Assembly: GCF_022768985.1 (NCBI RefSeq)
Contig: NZ_JALEKL010000009.1
Location: 62,001-126,000, forward strand
DNA length: 64,000 nucleotides
Direction of reading: 5' to 3'
DNA from: Methanosphaera sp.
GTDB taxonomy: Archaea; Methanobacteriota; Methanobacteria; Methanobacteriales; Methanobacteriaceae
Part shown: positions 36,201-47,000 of the stretch, in pieces
Layout: the number at the start of each line of letters is the position of its first letter
Numbering within the stretch: position 1 is the stretch's first letter
The notes under the pieces: generated by a model
Seen by the model: the letters and a program-made list of their open reading frames with translations, nothing else
The model's database searches: none
What the model was told of the DNA's origin: nothing
Translations under genes and position numbers: made by a program

Positions 36201-38284
36201 ATGCAACAAATAAAGTTGAAAGAAACTTCCTACATTTTACAACAGCAAGTATGTCACCAATTAAGGCAACAGTAGGACAACCATTTACAATAAATGGAGT
36301 AGTATCAGCAACAACAAGTGATCTTTCAAATATCACAGTACAACTTAAAATGGGAACAACACTTCTTGGAACTACAAAAGTAGCAAAAGATGGTAAATTC
36401 TCAGTAAAAGTAAATGAAACAAGCTTCTTTAAACCAACATCATATACAATTACAGCATATGTAACAGGTACAAACTTCCAAAATGCAACAACAACAGCAA
36501 CACTTAACTTAAATAGAACACTTAAAGATCCAACAGTAACAGTTACAAAAGTAAAAGCACTACCTGGTGCAAATGTAACATTTACAGTAAATGTTGAAGG
36601 ACCACTAAGTGATAAACCAGCAGGACAAATCATACTTAAATTAGATGGTAAAGTTCTAACAACACAAAATCTTACACTTGGACGTATAACATACAAATAT
36701 AAACTTCCAATGAACATACAACCAGGAATACACAATATTACTGCTGTATATAGTGGAGATGATAAGTATTCACCAGCTGAAGGAAGTAACATCCTAGGTG
36801 TACTTACAACATCAGTAACAACAACAGATGCTAAAAAAGGTGCAATTGGAGATAAAATTAACATAACAGCAAAAGTTACATCAAATGGAGCAGCAGTAAA
36901 AACAGGAAAAGCAACAATAATAGTAAATGGTATGAATGTTGCAAAAGTAGATGTAGTAAATGGAAAACTATCATATCAATACACCATACCTACAAACTTC
37001 ACAACTAAAGTATATAACATAAAAGTAAAATATGAAGGTAATGATACAATAGCAGCATCTACAGGAAACAATAATCTTACAGTTGTTGCAAAACAATCAA
37101 AAATTAACTTCAACACAACATATGCAACAGTAGGTGAAAATACCAACCTTAAAATCAGTATATCTGATATGTCAGGTAAAATCCTTGCAAAAGGTGGAAG
37201 TTTAACAATTAAAATTAATGGTAAACAACTTAAAAATCCTGATGGAACACCAGTTACAGGAAAAGTTGACTCAAAAACAAATCTTGTAGTATTTACATTT
37301 ACAGCTCCATCATCACTTGTAGGTAAAAATAATGTATCATTTGCATACTCTGGTGATAATCAATTTACATCATCTGAAGGAACATTTACAAATGCACTTA
37401 TTATAAATCCTAAAGGAACACCAACAAAAATCGTAGTTAATAATGTAACAGCAAAATATGGCTCAAATGCTACATTTAAAGCTACAATATATGATAATAA
37501 TGGTAACCTTGTAACAAGTGGTAAAGTTGTATTTAAATTAAATGGTGTTACACTTAAAAAAGGTGGACAGCCAATAAAAGTTGACGTAGTAAATGGTGTT
37601 GCACAACTTACATACTTTGTTAAAAATACAGCAAAAGACTATAAACTTACAGCTGTATTTTCAGATAACAAAGTAAGACTTGAAAAACAAGTAACATTTA
37701 AAGTAATACGTGCAGATAAATACCTAAAACTTGATGGTATAATAACAACAGGCAACAGTGCTAAAATTACAGGTAAAATCTATGATGAATTTGGAAACCT
37801 CGTATGTGGTAATACAAAAGTAACAGTTAAAATCAATGGTAAAACAGTTCTTAGTAAAGTTGCAGTAGCTAATGGAACTATGAATATTAACCTTGACACT
37901 AAAAACTATAAAGATGGAGTATATAATGTTACAATTATTGCAGGTGAAAATAACATGCAAAATATGGTATCAAATAACACTCTTCTTATGAAAAATGTTA
38001 AAGATGCAATCGTTGTAATGCCACAAACTGCAAAAAGAGGAACAACCATAACTCTTACATCATATGTATTTGATAAAAATGCAAATCGTATGAGTACTGG
38101 TGATGTTGTTTATAAATTAAATGGTAAAACTATTGCTACAAAAACAACAGTGCAAAATGGTATTGCAACAGTACAATATACTATACCTGAAAGTTATTCA
38201 GCAAAAGATTATACTCTTACTGCTAACTACTCAAATGGTAGTATGAAACTTACAAATTCAACAGTATTATGTATTACTAAATAA
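33203..38284 (+). CDS. Giant adhesin-like protein: long beta-helix and seven or so Ig-like repeats
   Basis: The 1693-residue exported protein has a signal peptide whose hydrophobic core ends MITGCVSAAD, giving either a lipobox (ITGC, Cys at 22) or a signal-peptidase I site after VSA. A Ser/Thr/Lys-rich spacer runs to about 105. A right-handed beta-helix with NosD-like short repeats (for example ITGNDM, IENNNV, IIDNNR) occupies about 110-1000, apparently in two halves that each begin with a YDLYFAFN/YYQYFNDDF block. Ig-like domains follow (about 1015-1693; FKLNGVTL, YSGDDKYSPAEG, AVYSGD). It ends without membrane anchor or wall-binding repeats. It is the first of four tandem adhesin-like genes. 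A TATA box lies at about 33099. Confidence 0.87.
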   Translation: MKTTKKLLIVSVILLTVMITGCVSAADNSTTTSDDTQTTTISDDISTTQAIQTTDTVKEKTVKSSSSENIKTKDNKNTTTKVENKEIKKDSQKTVESTTKTTKKGAKYDVRSSDYDLYFAFNETTNMTQTTNLVRAGDTINLLGEFKNVNFTIDKPGMTITSEGRNARLYNCSVLVMGINSSNSTVENLTINNSNFYGTGIHTNVTKNITIYNNKIHVNGPFAFALAADSMNNSYVYKNYFETSTREDTFRTHTAAAFGSCYYNLIKNNTVVSDYANGIYFSVYGSGKFLGGYCYDNNVTGNDVTGGDTSWSYTIQIMGTRNIIDNNRVRGGYRGISTQDFTNNTIINNDVNGTNEGIYACEGAIVLNNSVRVNGSTTGITVGGDGVLLEGNYISSNNGSCVVISANNVTIKDNTMWSTDSYCIYSKGKYTQINITGNDMRSKKAGILFRKQSTTKRINHVSVTKNRIQSYGDCAIDFTEAGALNPADVNITVADSNALNCSAGSGLEKAYLPPAAGSSENTSDSNKTYVVTEDTYYQYFNDDFSVNTRKVLKNDTIILQGTFTNKDFLFPIKVHVIGRNCIINEGTVRFSEDASASTVCNVTIINKGNKTYNRHGIELLEVNNCNVTNNTVYNYDLWESFGIWVYSSSGSRITKNIVVTSGDYVNHGILLYASDLSIVADNKVHLNQSAKPVQYADEIMYNEKMGTIGEVLHNYGILLLYSSYNTIENNNVTTKSLFKEYTFPTTDCKNSVVGIDVYYDSNYNLIQNNNINVDSLGPYAYGMGVLGAPWGSSITAINATNNTFTKNNVTVKGGYFATGFIAGLHSVYTLVEDNQFTVSAVHNSTQKGDYVYGLTLEAARNTTVRSNTFNTSGAAVYNVEIFDSNNNELIGNDFTSIGSYLYGVAGYRACDNKIISNNFSLKNAKYGDVAKAVHSDAIPYGNAGVLLMYDSFRNNVTLNTINSTAPYTVNLTVQAINNTVVENSLRSAKLIGDASVLNDHATNKVERNFLHFTTASMSPIKATVGQPFTINGVVSATTSDLSNITVQLKMGTTLLGTTKVAKDGKFSVKVNETSFFKPTSYTITAYVTGTNFQNATTTATLNLNRTLKDPTVTVTKVKALPGANVTFTVNVEGPLSDKPAGQIILKLDGKVLTTQNLTLGRITYKYKLPMNIQPGIHNITAVYSGDDKYSPAEGSNILGVLTTSVTTTDAKKGAIGDKINITAKVTSNGAAVKTGKATIIVNGMNVAKVDVVNGKLSYQYTIPTNFTTKVYNIKVKYEGNDTIAASTGNNNLTVVAKQSKINFNTTYATVGENTNLKISISDMSGKILAKGGSLTIKINGKQLKNPDGTPVTGKVDSKTNLVVFTFTAPSSLVGKNNVSFAYSGDNQFTSSEGTFTNALIINPKGTPTKIVVNNVTAKYGSNATFKATIYDNNGNLVTSGKVVFKLNGVTLKKGGQPIKVDVVNGVAQLTYFVKNTAKDYKLTAVFSDNKVRLEKQVTFKVIRADKYLKLDGIITTGNSAKITGKIYDEFGNLVCGNTKVTVKINGKTVLSKVAVANGTMNINLDTKNYKDGVYNVTIIAGENNMQNMVSNNTLLMKNVKDAIVVMPQTAKRGTTITLTSYVFDKNANRMSTGDVVYKLNGKTIATKTTVQNGIATVQYTIPESYSAKDYTLTANYSNGSMKLTNSTVLCITK

Positions 38285-38371
38285 TTGAAATAAATTAGAT
38301 AATTTATTTCTTTCTATTTTTATTTTTTTTTAAAATTTAATTAAAATATTAACTTATCAGCTATTTTTTAA

Positions 38372-38394
38372 TAATTAAGTATAATATTTATTAA
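38372..38394 (+). promoter_or_regulatory. Putative promoter element shared by adhesin-like genes
   Basis: TTAAGTATAATATTTATTAA starts at 38376, about 100 bases before the start codon. Its core GTATAATATT recurs at similar distances before other adhesin-like genes (about 41169, 43926, 51988, 60639, and 24975-24984 on the minus strand). Confidence 0.35.
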
Positions 38395-38476
38395 CATTAT
38401 AAGTATACTTAATGTAATCAATTAATTTTTATAAAAAATTTAATATGATTGATTATATCGTTTAACTAAAAAGAAG

Positions 38477-41050
38477 ATGAATAAAATGGCAAATAAAAAA
38501 ACATTAATTTTTGCTGCTATTTTAATTGTATTTCTAGTAGGAATAACTGCAACATCAGCAACAGATGATGTAGACACTCAAGTATTATCAGATAATAGTA
38601 ATACACAAGATGTAGTATTAGCTGATAGTAATGCAGAAGATAATATTGCATTAACTGATAATATGAAGGAAGTACCAACAGTATCTGAAGCATCAGAAAA
38701 AAATATTAAAAAACCTGCTGTTACTTCAAAAGAGGATACAACAAAAAGTAGCACAAAAGACACAAAAAAAGATGGAGAAAATAAAACCTATAATGTAACA
38801 AATTCTAACTATAATAAGTATTTTGCATCTACAGGTGAAATACTCTCAGCAGTTAGTGCAAATTCAACACTTATATTAAGTGGAGAATTCCAAGATAAAG
38901 ACTTTATTATTACAACAAATGGATTATATGTTACAGGAGATAACACAACACAAATTAACAATGGTAAAGTCTACATTGATGGTATGGCAAGTAATGTAAC
39001 TGTAACAAATCTTAAAATTACAGTAAATAATGTTGATGAAATAGAAGCAGCAATTGATATTGAAGGATTAAATACAGCAGTATCAAATAATATCATACAC
39101 ATAACAAAAGATAATGGAAAAGCATATGGTATTAGAAACAATGGTGGAGAAAATGCTACAATTATAGGAAACCATGTTGAAGTATATGGACCTTCCATGG
39201 ATATTGACTGGACTGGATCAGAACCAATGGCTGTTACAAGTGCTATAATATCAATATATGCAAACAATGTAGTAATTGCAAATAACACAGCAAAAGCATC
39301 AAAAGGTGAAAATGCAGAATCTGATTATTATGGTACAATTGATGCTGTTGAATTAAAAGGTGAAAATATAACAGTTGATGGAAACAGAATCTCTGTTGAA
39401 GGTGCAAGATTTGGATATGCAGTAAATGGTCTTGAATTTTCAAATTCAAACATTACAAACAATAAAATTGAAGCATATGGTGAACGTTACATTGATGGTA
39501 TCCAAATAGGAAATGGAGCACATAACCTTTTAATTGCAAATAATGAAATTACAGGTGTATGTCAAAATAAAACCATATTTAAAGATGATAATGAAGCTAT
39601 GTCATTTGGTATTATCTCAACAAATATGGGTGGAACAACTAGTGAAAACATAAATATTACAAACAATACAATTAACATGAATGCTACAATTGCATATGGA
39701 ATGGAAATTTATGGTGTATCAAACAACTTAATATCAGATAATAAATTAAATCTTCAAAGTTCAGCATTTGCAATGGGTATTGGTCTTGCTCATTCAAAAG
39801 GCATTACAATTAATAACAACACAGTAATAACAAAAGGTAACAGTGGACTTAAAGTAAATGAAGTTGTTGAAGAAATCAGACCAGCAAACCATGGAATTCA
39901 TGTACAACAACAAAGTGATAATGTAAAAATTACAAACAATGTTGTATTAACAGAAGATGCAGTAGCTGAAAATGCAACTGCAGTTCTTATAAATTCATCA
40001 GCAAATCCTATTGTTAAAAATAATGCTCTTGATACAAATACACAAAGTGGAGCTGATGCAATAGTTACAACAAATGTTACAGGAGCTACAATTGAAAACA
40101 ATACAAGTAATAAAACAGGAAAAGCAAAAGCTGAAATTAGTATTGTTCTTCCAAGTGAAGCTGTAACATCAACAACAATAAAAATTAAAGCAAATGTTAT
40201 TAATGAAGCAACAGGTGCTAAAGTAAATGAAGGAACTGTTGTATTTAAAATTAATGGTAATACTATTAAAATGAATGGTAAAAGTGAAATGAAAGTAACA
40301 AATGGTGTTGCTGAAGTTAGCTACTACCTTAATGGTCTTACAGCTAAATCATATAAAATTACAGCTACATATTCTGGTAGTGATAATTATGATGAAGCAG
40401 AAACTACATCAAATCTTAATGTATTAAAAACTAATATTTCATTTACTCCTAAAACAATCACAGGATATTCTGGTGAAACAATAAAACTTAATGAAACATT
40501 ATGTGATGTTAGTGGTAAAACATTAATTGGTAAAAATAAAATTGTTATTAAATTAAATGGTAAAACATACTATAAAGGTACAATTGAAGATGGAAAATTA
40601 GATATTAGCTTAAAACTTCCAGATGGACTTAGAGCTGGTGTAAATAATCTTACAATTATAATTGGTGAATCAAACAGATACAACCAGGCATCAACACTTT
40701 ATACAATTAATACACCAAAACAGGATACAATTATTACAATTGAACCTGTAAGTACATATGGTGCTGTATATACTACATTTAAAGCTACATTTAAAACAGC
40801 TCATACAGGTACAAATGTTTTAAGTGGTAAAGTTGCATTTAAAGTAAATGGTAAAACTATCCAGAATATGGATGAACAGGGAAATGTTATTAAAGAACCT
40901 GTTCGTGTAGTTGATGGTGTTGCTATACTTCACACATTCTTCCCACTTGACATGAAATCTAAAAATTATAATATTACAGTTACATACTCAGGTAACAACT
41001 ATGCAAATAGTGGTCGTGAAACTTTAGTTGATGGACTTACAATATTATAA
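38477..41050 (+). CDS. Adhesin-like protein with one beta-helix module and a conserved C-terminal Ig-like domain
   Basis: The 857-residue exported protein has a signal peptide (ANKKTLIFAAILIVFLVGIT, cleavage near ATSATDD) and a Ser/Thr/Lys spacer. One beta-helix module (about 110-545) begins with NYNKYFASTGEIL and LSGEFQDKDF. The C-terminal unit (about 550-857) contains LPSEAVTSTTIKIKANV, FKINGNTIKMNGKS and three Ig-like folds. The same module and tail occur in the next two genes. The ATG at 38486 (MANKK), with GAAGATGA as ribosome-binding site, is as likely a start as that at 38477. No anchor is recognised. Confidence 0.86.
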   Translation: MNKMANKKTLIFAAILIVFLVGITATSATDDVDTQVLSDNSNTQDVVLADSNAEDNIALTDNMKEVPTVSEASEKNIKKPAVTSKEDTTKSSTKDTKKDGENKTYNVTNSNYNKYFASTGEILSAVSANSTLILSGEFQDKDFIITTNGLYVTGDNTTQINNGKVYIDGMASNVTVTNLKITVNNVDEIEAAIDIEGLNTAVSNNIIHITKDNGKAYGIRNNGGENATIIGNHVEVYGPSMDIDWTGSEPMAVTSAIISIYANNVVIANNTAKASKGENAESDYYGTIDAVELKGENITVDGNRISVEGARFGYAVNGLEFSNSNITNNKIEAYGERYIDGIQIGNGAHNLLIANNEITGVCQNKTIFKDDNEAMSFGIISTNMGGTTSENINITNNTINMNATIAYGMEIYGVSNNLISDNKLNLQSSAFAMGIGLAHSKGITINNNTVITKGNSGLKVNEVVEEIRPANHGIHVQQQSDNVKITNNVVLTEDAVAENATAVLINSSANPIVKNNALDTNTQSGADAIVTTNVTGATIENNTSNKTGKAKAEISIVLPSEAVTSTTIKIKANVINEATGAKVNEGTVVFKINGNTIKMNGKSEMKVTNGVAEVSYYLNGLTAKSYKITATYSGSDNYDEAETTSNLNVLKTNISFTPKTITGYSGETIKLNETLCDVSGKTLIGKNKIVIKLNGKTYYKGTIEDGKLDISLKLPDGLRAGVNNLTIIIGESNRYNQASTLYTINTPKQDTIITIEPVSTYGAVYTTFKATFKTAHTGTNVLSGKVAFKVNGKTIQNMDEQGNVIKEPVRVVDGVAILHTFFPLDMKSKNYNITVTYSGNNYANSGRETLVDGLTIL

Positions 41051-41090
41051 ATTAAAAAGTATGTAAATATTGATTACTACATACATATCA

Positions 41091-41125
41091 CCCCCCCCTC
41101 TTTTTTCTTATTTTTTAGATACTTT
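41091..41125 (+). terminator. C8 run followed by T-rich stretch after an adhesin-like gene
   Basis: Eight consecutive Cs (41091-41098) lie 40 bases behind the stop codon and are followed by CTTTTTTCTTATTTTTT-type pyrimidine sequence. The C run is the longest in the window and sits between two adhesin-like genes. Confidence 0.45.
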
Positions 41126-41277
41126 TTTTTGAATAATTCTATCCTATTGAAACTATCTTTTAACTAAATATAATAATGATTAAACATTATAAATTAATAC
41201 AAGTAATCAAACAATTTTAAATATAATTTTAAAATAATTGATTAATTATCTAAAAAAATGAAAAAATGTGATTTAAA

Positions 41278-43803
41278 ATGTTTAATAAAAAAGCTAGTTT
41301 TATATTCATAGCTTTAGTTATCATACTACTTTTTGCAACAACAATATCAGCAAAAGATGATACAACAAACACAATAATAGATCATGATACTAAAATAATA
41401 GATTATAATAATAACTTAGATGCTGATATAAATGTTGACACAAAAGAAGATGTAAAAACTAAAACTATAGATAATGATAATAACTTAAAAACTTACACAG
41501 AAAATAAAAAGACAACAAAAAGTCCAAAGAAAAATACAAACACAACATCAGTTGTAACAAATATGAATTATAATAAATATTTCAGCTCATCTGATGGAAA
41601 AATACTAAATACAATAGATGAAAATTCAACAGTTATACTTAGTGGAGAATTTACAAATAAGATATTTAAAATTACAACAAAAAATCTCTACATAACAGGA
41701 GACAATACAACACAAATAAGAAATGGACGAATAATACTTGACACAGGATCAAATGGAACAACAGTCGTAAATATCAAAATTAACAATACAAATCCCTCAG
41801 ATACAATAAATGATGCAATTGAAGTAGTAGATAGTAATATAACAATAGCAAACAATACAATCTACATGGAAAAAATAAGTGGAATAACATGTGCAATACG
41901 AAACTATGGAGATAACAACAAGATAATAAATAACAATGCAACAGTATCAGGACCATGTTCAAATATAAACTGGGCAAGTGGAAGTACAATAGCAGATACA
42001 ATAACAATAGCAATACAGTATGGATCTAATATTACAATAGAAAACAACAACGTAGCAGTACTACAAACTAAAAATTCTGCAAGTGACCCCTATGGTACAG
42101 TAAATGCTATAATGGTAAGTGGTGAAAATATAAAAGTTGCAAACAATAACATAACAGCAAATATATCACGACTAGTATATGCAATAGATACAAAATCTGC
42201 AACAAATATCACAATAATAAACAATAAAATCAACCTTACAAGTCAAAGATATACAGCAGCAATACAAGTAGGTGATGATAGTAGAAATGCATACGTGGCA
42301 AACAATGAAATATACTCATACTGCTACAACACAACACCACAAACAACTTATGATGAGGCTATATCATATGGAATCATAGCATCAAATATGGGTGGAACAT
42401 TCTGTGAAAATGTAGTAATAAATAACAATACAATAGTACTAAATTCAAGAGTAGCATATGCAATTGAGGCATATTCAACAAAATACATCAATATTACAAA
42501 CAATAAACTAAATGCAACAGGAGCATATGCAATGGGAATAGGACTATCTGATAATATCATAAATCGTATAGATGGAAATATAATACATACAACAGGTAAC
42601 AGTTCAATAGCTATAAATCAGGCATATGAGGCAATAGATCCAGTAAATACTGCAATTCACATACAGCTTGGATGTCATTTTACAAATATTACAAACAATA
42701 AAATTAACACAACAGATGCAAATAATAAATCATTAGGTATTAATTCATCAGCATCAAATGATGTTATAATAAAAAATAATAAAGTTGACACAAATACAAA
42801 AACTGGAAGTAATGCAATAGTATATACAGGTAGTGATGTAGTAGTTGAAAATAATACAAGTTCAATTACAGGAAAAAATAAGGTAGAAATAAAAATTATA
42901 CTACCAGATAATTCTGTTACATCAACAACAATAAAAATAAAAGCTGAAGTATTAGATGCAAATACAAAAGCTAAAATAAATAGTGGTAGTATTATATTTA
43001 AAATCAATGGAAATACTATAAAATTAAATGGTAAATCATCACATGCCATAAAAGATGGTGTAGCTGAGGTTAACTATACACTAAATGGATTAACTTCAAA
43101 AAACTATACAATCACAGCAATATATTCAGGTAGTGAGATGTATGATGAAGATGAAAATACAACCACATTATCTGTTTTAAAGACAAATATTACACCTACA
43201 TCTAAAACATTAAATTCATATTCAGGTAGTGAAGTTCAAGTTAATGAAACATTATATGATATATCACAAAAACAATTACTTGGTAGAAATAAGATTGCAG
43301 TTAAATTAAATGGTAAAACTATCTATAATGGTGTAATTGAGGATGGAAAATTAAATCTTAAATTAAAACTTCCAGATGAGATAAGGGCAGGTTCTAATAA
43401 TTTAACAATTATTATTGGTACTTCAAGTCGTTATAATAAAATTATTTTAAATTATAATCTTTCAATTGCAAAACAGGATGCTGTAATTGTATTTGAACCT
43501 GTTAAAACATACAATGAGGTATATACAACTCTTAAAGCTACAATAAGAACATCACATACAAATAAAACAGTAAATAGTGGAAAGTTCACATTTAAGGTTA
43601 ATGGTAAAACAATTCCTAATATGAATTCTGATGCAACACTAAATTTAACAACTCTCAGTGTTAAAGGTGGTATTTGTGAAATTCACACATTCTTCCCATT
43701 TACTATGACATCAAAAGAATATGATATTATGGTAATTTTCTCTGGTAATAGTTTTATAGCACCGAGAAGTGAAACATTTAAAGCTTCACTAAAAATACTA
43801 TAA
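41278..43803 (+). CDS. Adhesin-like protein, paralogue of its upstream neighbour
   Basis: The 841-residue exported protein has the same architecture as the gene at 38477: a signal peptide (MFNKKASFIFIALVIILLFA, cleavage near ISAKDD), a Lys/Thr/Asp-rich spacer, and one beta-helix module (about 95-535) starting NYNKYFSSSDGKI with LSGEFTNKIF. It closes with the same C-terminal unit (LPDNSVTSTTIKIKAEV, FKINGNTIKLNGKS, then KIAVKLNGKTIYNGVIEDGK). Clear but diverged similarity to the neighbour indicates tandem duplication. GTGATTTAAA before the ATG matches the 16S tail. A TATAATAATG element lies 109 bases upstream. No anchor is seen. Confidence 0.86.
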   Translation: MFNKKASFIFIALVIILLFATTISAKDDTTNTIIDHDTKIIDYNNNLDADINVDTKEDVKTKTIDNDNNLKTYTENKKTTKSPKKNTNTTSVVTNMNYNKYFSSSDGKILNTIDENSTVILSGEFTNKIFKITTKNLYITGDNTTQIRNGRIILDTGSNGTTVVNIKINNTNPSDTINDAIEVVDSNITIANNTIYMEKISGITCAIRNYGDNNKIINNNATVSGPCSNINWASGSTIADTITIAIQYGSNITIENNNVAVLQTKNSASDPYGTVNAIMVSGENIKVANNNITANISRLVYAIDTKSATNITIINNKINLTSQRYTAAIQVGDDSRNAYVANNEIYSYCYNTTPQTTYDEAISYGIIASNMGGTFCENVVINNNTIVLNSRVAYAIEAYSTKYINITNNKLNATGAYAMGIGLSDNIINRIDGNIIHTTGNSSIAINQAYEAIDPVNTAIHIQLGCHFTNITNNKINTTDANNKSLGINSSASNDVIIKNNKVDTNTKTGSNAIVYTGSDVVVENNTSSITGKNKVEIKIILPDNSVTSTTIKIKAEVLDANTKAKINSGSIIFKINGNTIKLNGKSSHAIKDGVAEVNYTLNGLTSKNYTITAIYSGSEMYDEDENTTTLSVLKTNITPTSKTLNSYSGSEVQVNETLYDISQKQLLGRNKIAVKLNGKTIYNGVIEDGKLNLKLKLPDEIRAGSNNLTIIIGTSSRYNKIILNYNLSIAKQDAVIVFEPVKTYNEVYTTLKATIRTSHTNKTVNSGKFTFKVNGKTIPNMNSDATLNLTTLSVKGGICEIHTFFPFTMTSKEYDIMVIFSGNSFIAPRSETFKASLKIL

Positions 43804-44046
43804 TATTACTTTTTTAATCACCACCCCTTTATCTTCTCCTCTTTTTTATTTTAATTAAACTTTATAGCATGTTTAACTAAAATTAGGTTTCTAATTTTTC
43901 TTTTCAATTTTTAATAATAATTAACTATAATATTAATAAAAGTTAGATATTAATTCATATAGTCAAGTTTATTTTATTTTAAATGAATTTCATTTGAATA
44001 TTACAACTTCTATTAAATAAAAAAAAACTTAAGGAATTGATTTATA

Positions 44047-47000
44047 ATGCTAAATAAAAAATCAAGCTTTATTTTATTAGCTTTATTAATTGTATTTCTT
44101 ACAGGTCTAACAGCAGCAACTGCAGCTGACACAAATGATAGCCAAGCAATATCAGAGAGTGTCAATGTAGCAAGTGCTGATGTAATTAGTCAAGTAGATG
44201 TAACTACACAAACAAACGATGTAGTAACAACAACAGCTAATAAGCCAACACAAAAGAAAGCAATTAAAAATGAAAAAGTAGTAAAAAAAGATGATACTAC
44301 AACAAACACAACAACAAATATTAATAAAGATAATTATAACACATACTTTGATAGTACAGGAACAACACTTGATACAATCAAAGAAAACACAACAATAATA
44401 CTAAGTGGAGATTTTGAAGATAAAAACTTCCAAATCACAACACCTAACCTGTATATAACAGGTGATGATACAACAAACATTAAAAATGGACAAATCAGAA
44501 TTGATGTAGCAGCAAGTGGTGTAACACTAACAAACATAAAAATAAACAATACAAACATAACATCATTTGATTCATCAATTGAAAATTCAGCAGAAAATGT
44601 AACAATATCAAATAACAATGTATTCATGGAAAAAGTAAGTGGATTTACATATGCTATACGTAACTATGGAGCAAATACCAAAATTACACAAAACAATGTA
44701 ACACTAAATGGACCATGTACAGATATTGACTTTTCAGGTGAAGGACTTGCAAATACAATAGCAATAGTAACACTATATTGTGAAAATGTTTCAATAGCAA
44801 ACAATAATGTTAGTGTAAATCAAGCAAATGGAACAACACCAACAAGCTATGGTACAATTGAATGTATTGATATGAAAGGTAAAAATATTACAGTTAACAA
44901 CAATACATTATCAATTAAAGCTAAAAAATTTGTATATGCCGTAAATGCACTTGGTGCAGAAGATGTAAAAATTACAAACAATAAAATCCATGCAGAAAGT
45001 GAAAGATACACAGCAGGAGTTCAATATGGAACAGACTACTCTGGATTATATGAAAGTAAAGGTTTATATCTTGCAAATAACAACATCAAATGTATCTCTA
45101 AAAAAGCATCAGCATCAGATGATGAAGCAATAGCATACGGTGCAATTGCATCAAGTAATCCTGGATATAGTTGTGAAAATGTAACACTAGAAAACAACAC
45201 AATTAACTTAAATGCAAATGTAGGATATGGTATTGAAGTATACACAGTAACAGGCAGCAAAGTTAACAAAAACAACATAAATGTAAATGGTAGCCGTGCA
45301 ATGGGTATTGTTTATGCTCATTCAATAAACAATATGGTAGATTCAAATATCATAAATACAACAGGAGACAACTCAACAAAAATAGGTTCTGTTGTTGAAG
45401 AAATCACACCTGTAAATGTAGGTATACAACTACAACAAGGAAGCCACTTTACAAACATAACAAACAACCAAATCTATACAGAAGATAAAAAAGATCAAGC
45501 AAAAACAATCAATGTAGCAAGTGTAAATGATGTAATTATCAAAAACAACATACTTGATACAGACAAAGAACATGGACAGGCAACAATATCAGCAAAAGGA
45601 ACAGATATAACACTAGAAAACAATACAAGATACACAATTATAATAACAAAAGAAAACTACTCACTATACTTTGATGATGATGGAGTTATAACAGGTCTTG
45701 AAGAAAATGATGCAATAACTCTTAGTGGAGAATTTACAGATAAAAACTTCATAATTACATTACCAGGAATTAATGTATTTGGAGATAATACAACAATAAT
45801 TCGCAATGGAAGAATCTTAATTACTGAAGATGCAATGAATGTTGTAATATCAGGAATTAAAATTAACAATACAAACACAACAATAGAAGCATCAATTGAA
45901 AACCAGGCAGATAATACAGTAGTTGCAAATAACACAGTATACATGACAAAAAAAACTGGAACAACAAATGGTATTAAAAATACAGCATCAAATGTTGTAA
46001 TATCAGACAATAATGTAACAGTATATGGACCATCTGAAAATATTGGATGGGATTCAGGTAGTAGTCTTACAAATACAATTGCAATTGCAACACTTGATGG
46101 ATATAATGTAACAGTTACAAACAACATAGCAAAAGCATTACAAAATCCAAATACAGAAGCTGAAGCATACGGTACAATTGATGGAATAGAAGTTAAAGGT
46201 ACAGAGGTACGTGTTAACAACAACACAATTGTAGTTGAAGGTAAATATACATCATTTGTATATGCAATAAATGGTCTTGGAATGGCTGATGTAAACATTA
46301 CAAACAATAGAATTGAAGCATACAGTGAAAGATACATTGCAGGTATACAAGTTGGTAGTGACTTTACATCAGGTATTGATGGAGCAAATGTATTAATTGC
46401 AAACAATACAATTATTGGAAACTCTAAAAACCTAACAGATCTTCCAGATAATGAAGCTATGGCATATGGTATTATATCATCAACCATGGGTGGAAGTGCA
46501 TGTGAAAATATCACAATTATCAACAACAACATTGCTATGAATGCAACTGTAGGATATGGTCTTGAATTATACACAACAAACAAAGTAAAAGTTATAAACA
46601 ATACAATTACAATGAGAGCACCATATGCAATGGGTATGGGATTTGCTCATGCAACAGAAAATATAATTGATTCAAATAATATTACAACATATGGAGATAG
46701 TTCAGTAGGAATACAGGGAGTTGTTGAAGAAATTCAACCTGCAAATGTAGGTATACAAATACAACAAGAAAGTGATGATACAAACATTACAAACAACAGA
46801 GTAATTACATTTGATGCAGCTAGTGGAGCATTAGCAATTAATGTAGAAGATAGTAATAATTTAGTTGTTAAAAATAACATAATCGATACAAATACAGACC
46901 ATGGAACTAAAGCAATGTCAATTCCAAAAGGTCAAAGTGTAGAAAACAACACAGGATACATAACAACAGTAACAAAAGATAACTACTCACAATACTTCAA

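Noticed and set aside
45657-46601. Long open frame on the minus strand inside the 2604-residue adhesin-like gene (also 49617-50576)
   Set aside because: It mirrors the repeat modules of the plus-strand gene, lacks a ribosome-binding site, and its hydrophobic composition is what reversed Asn/Thr-rich codons give.
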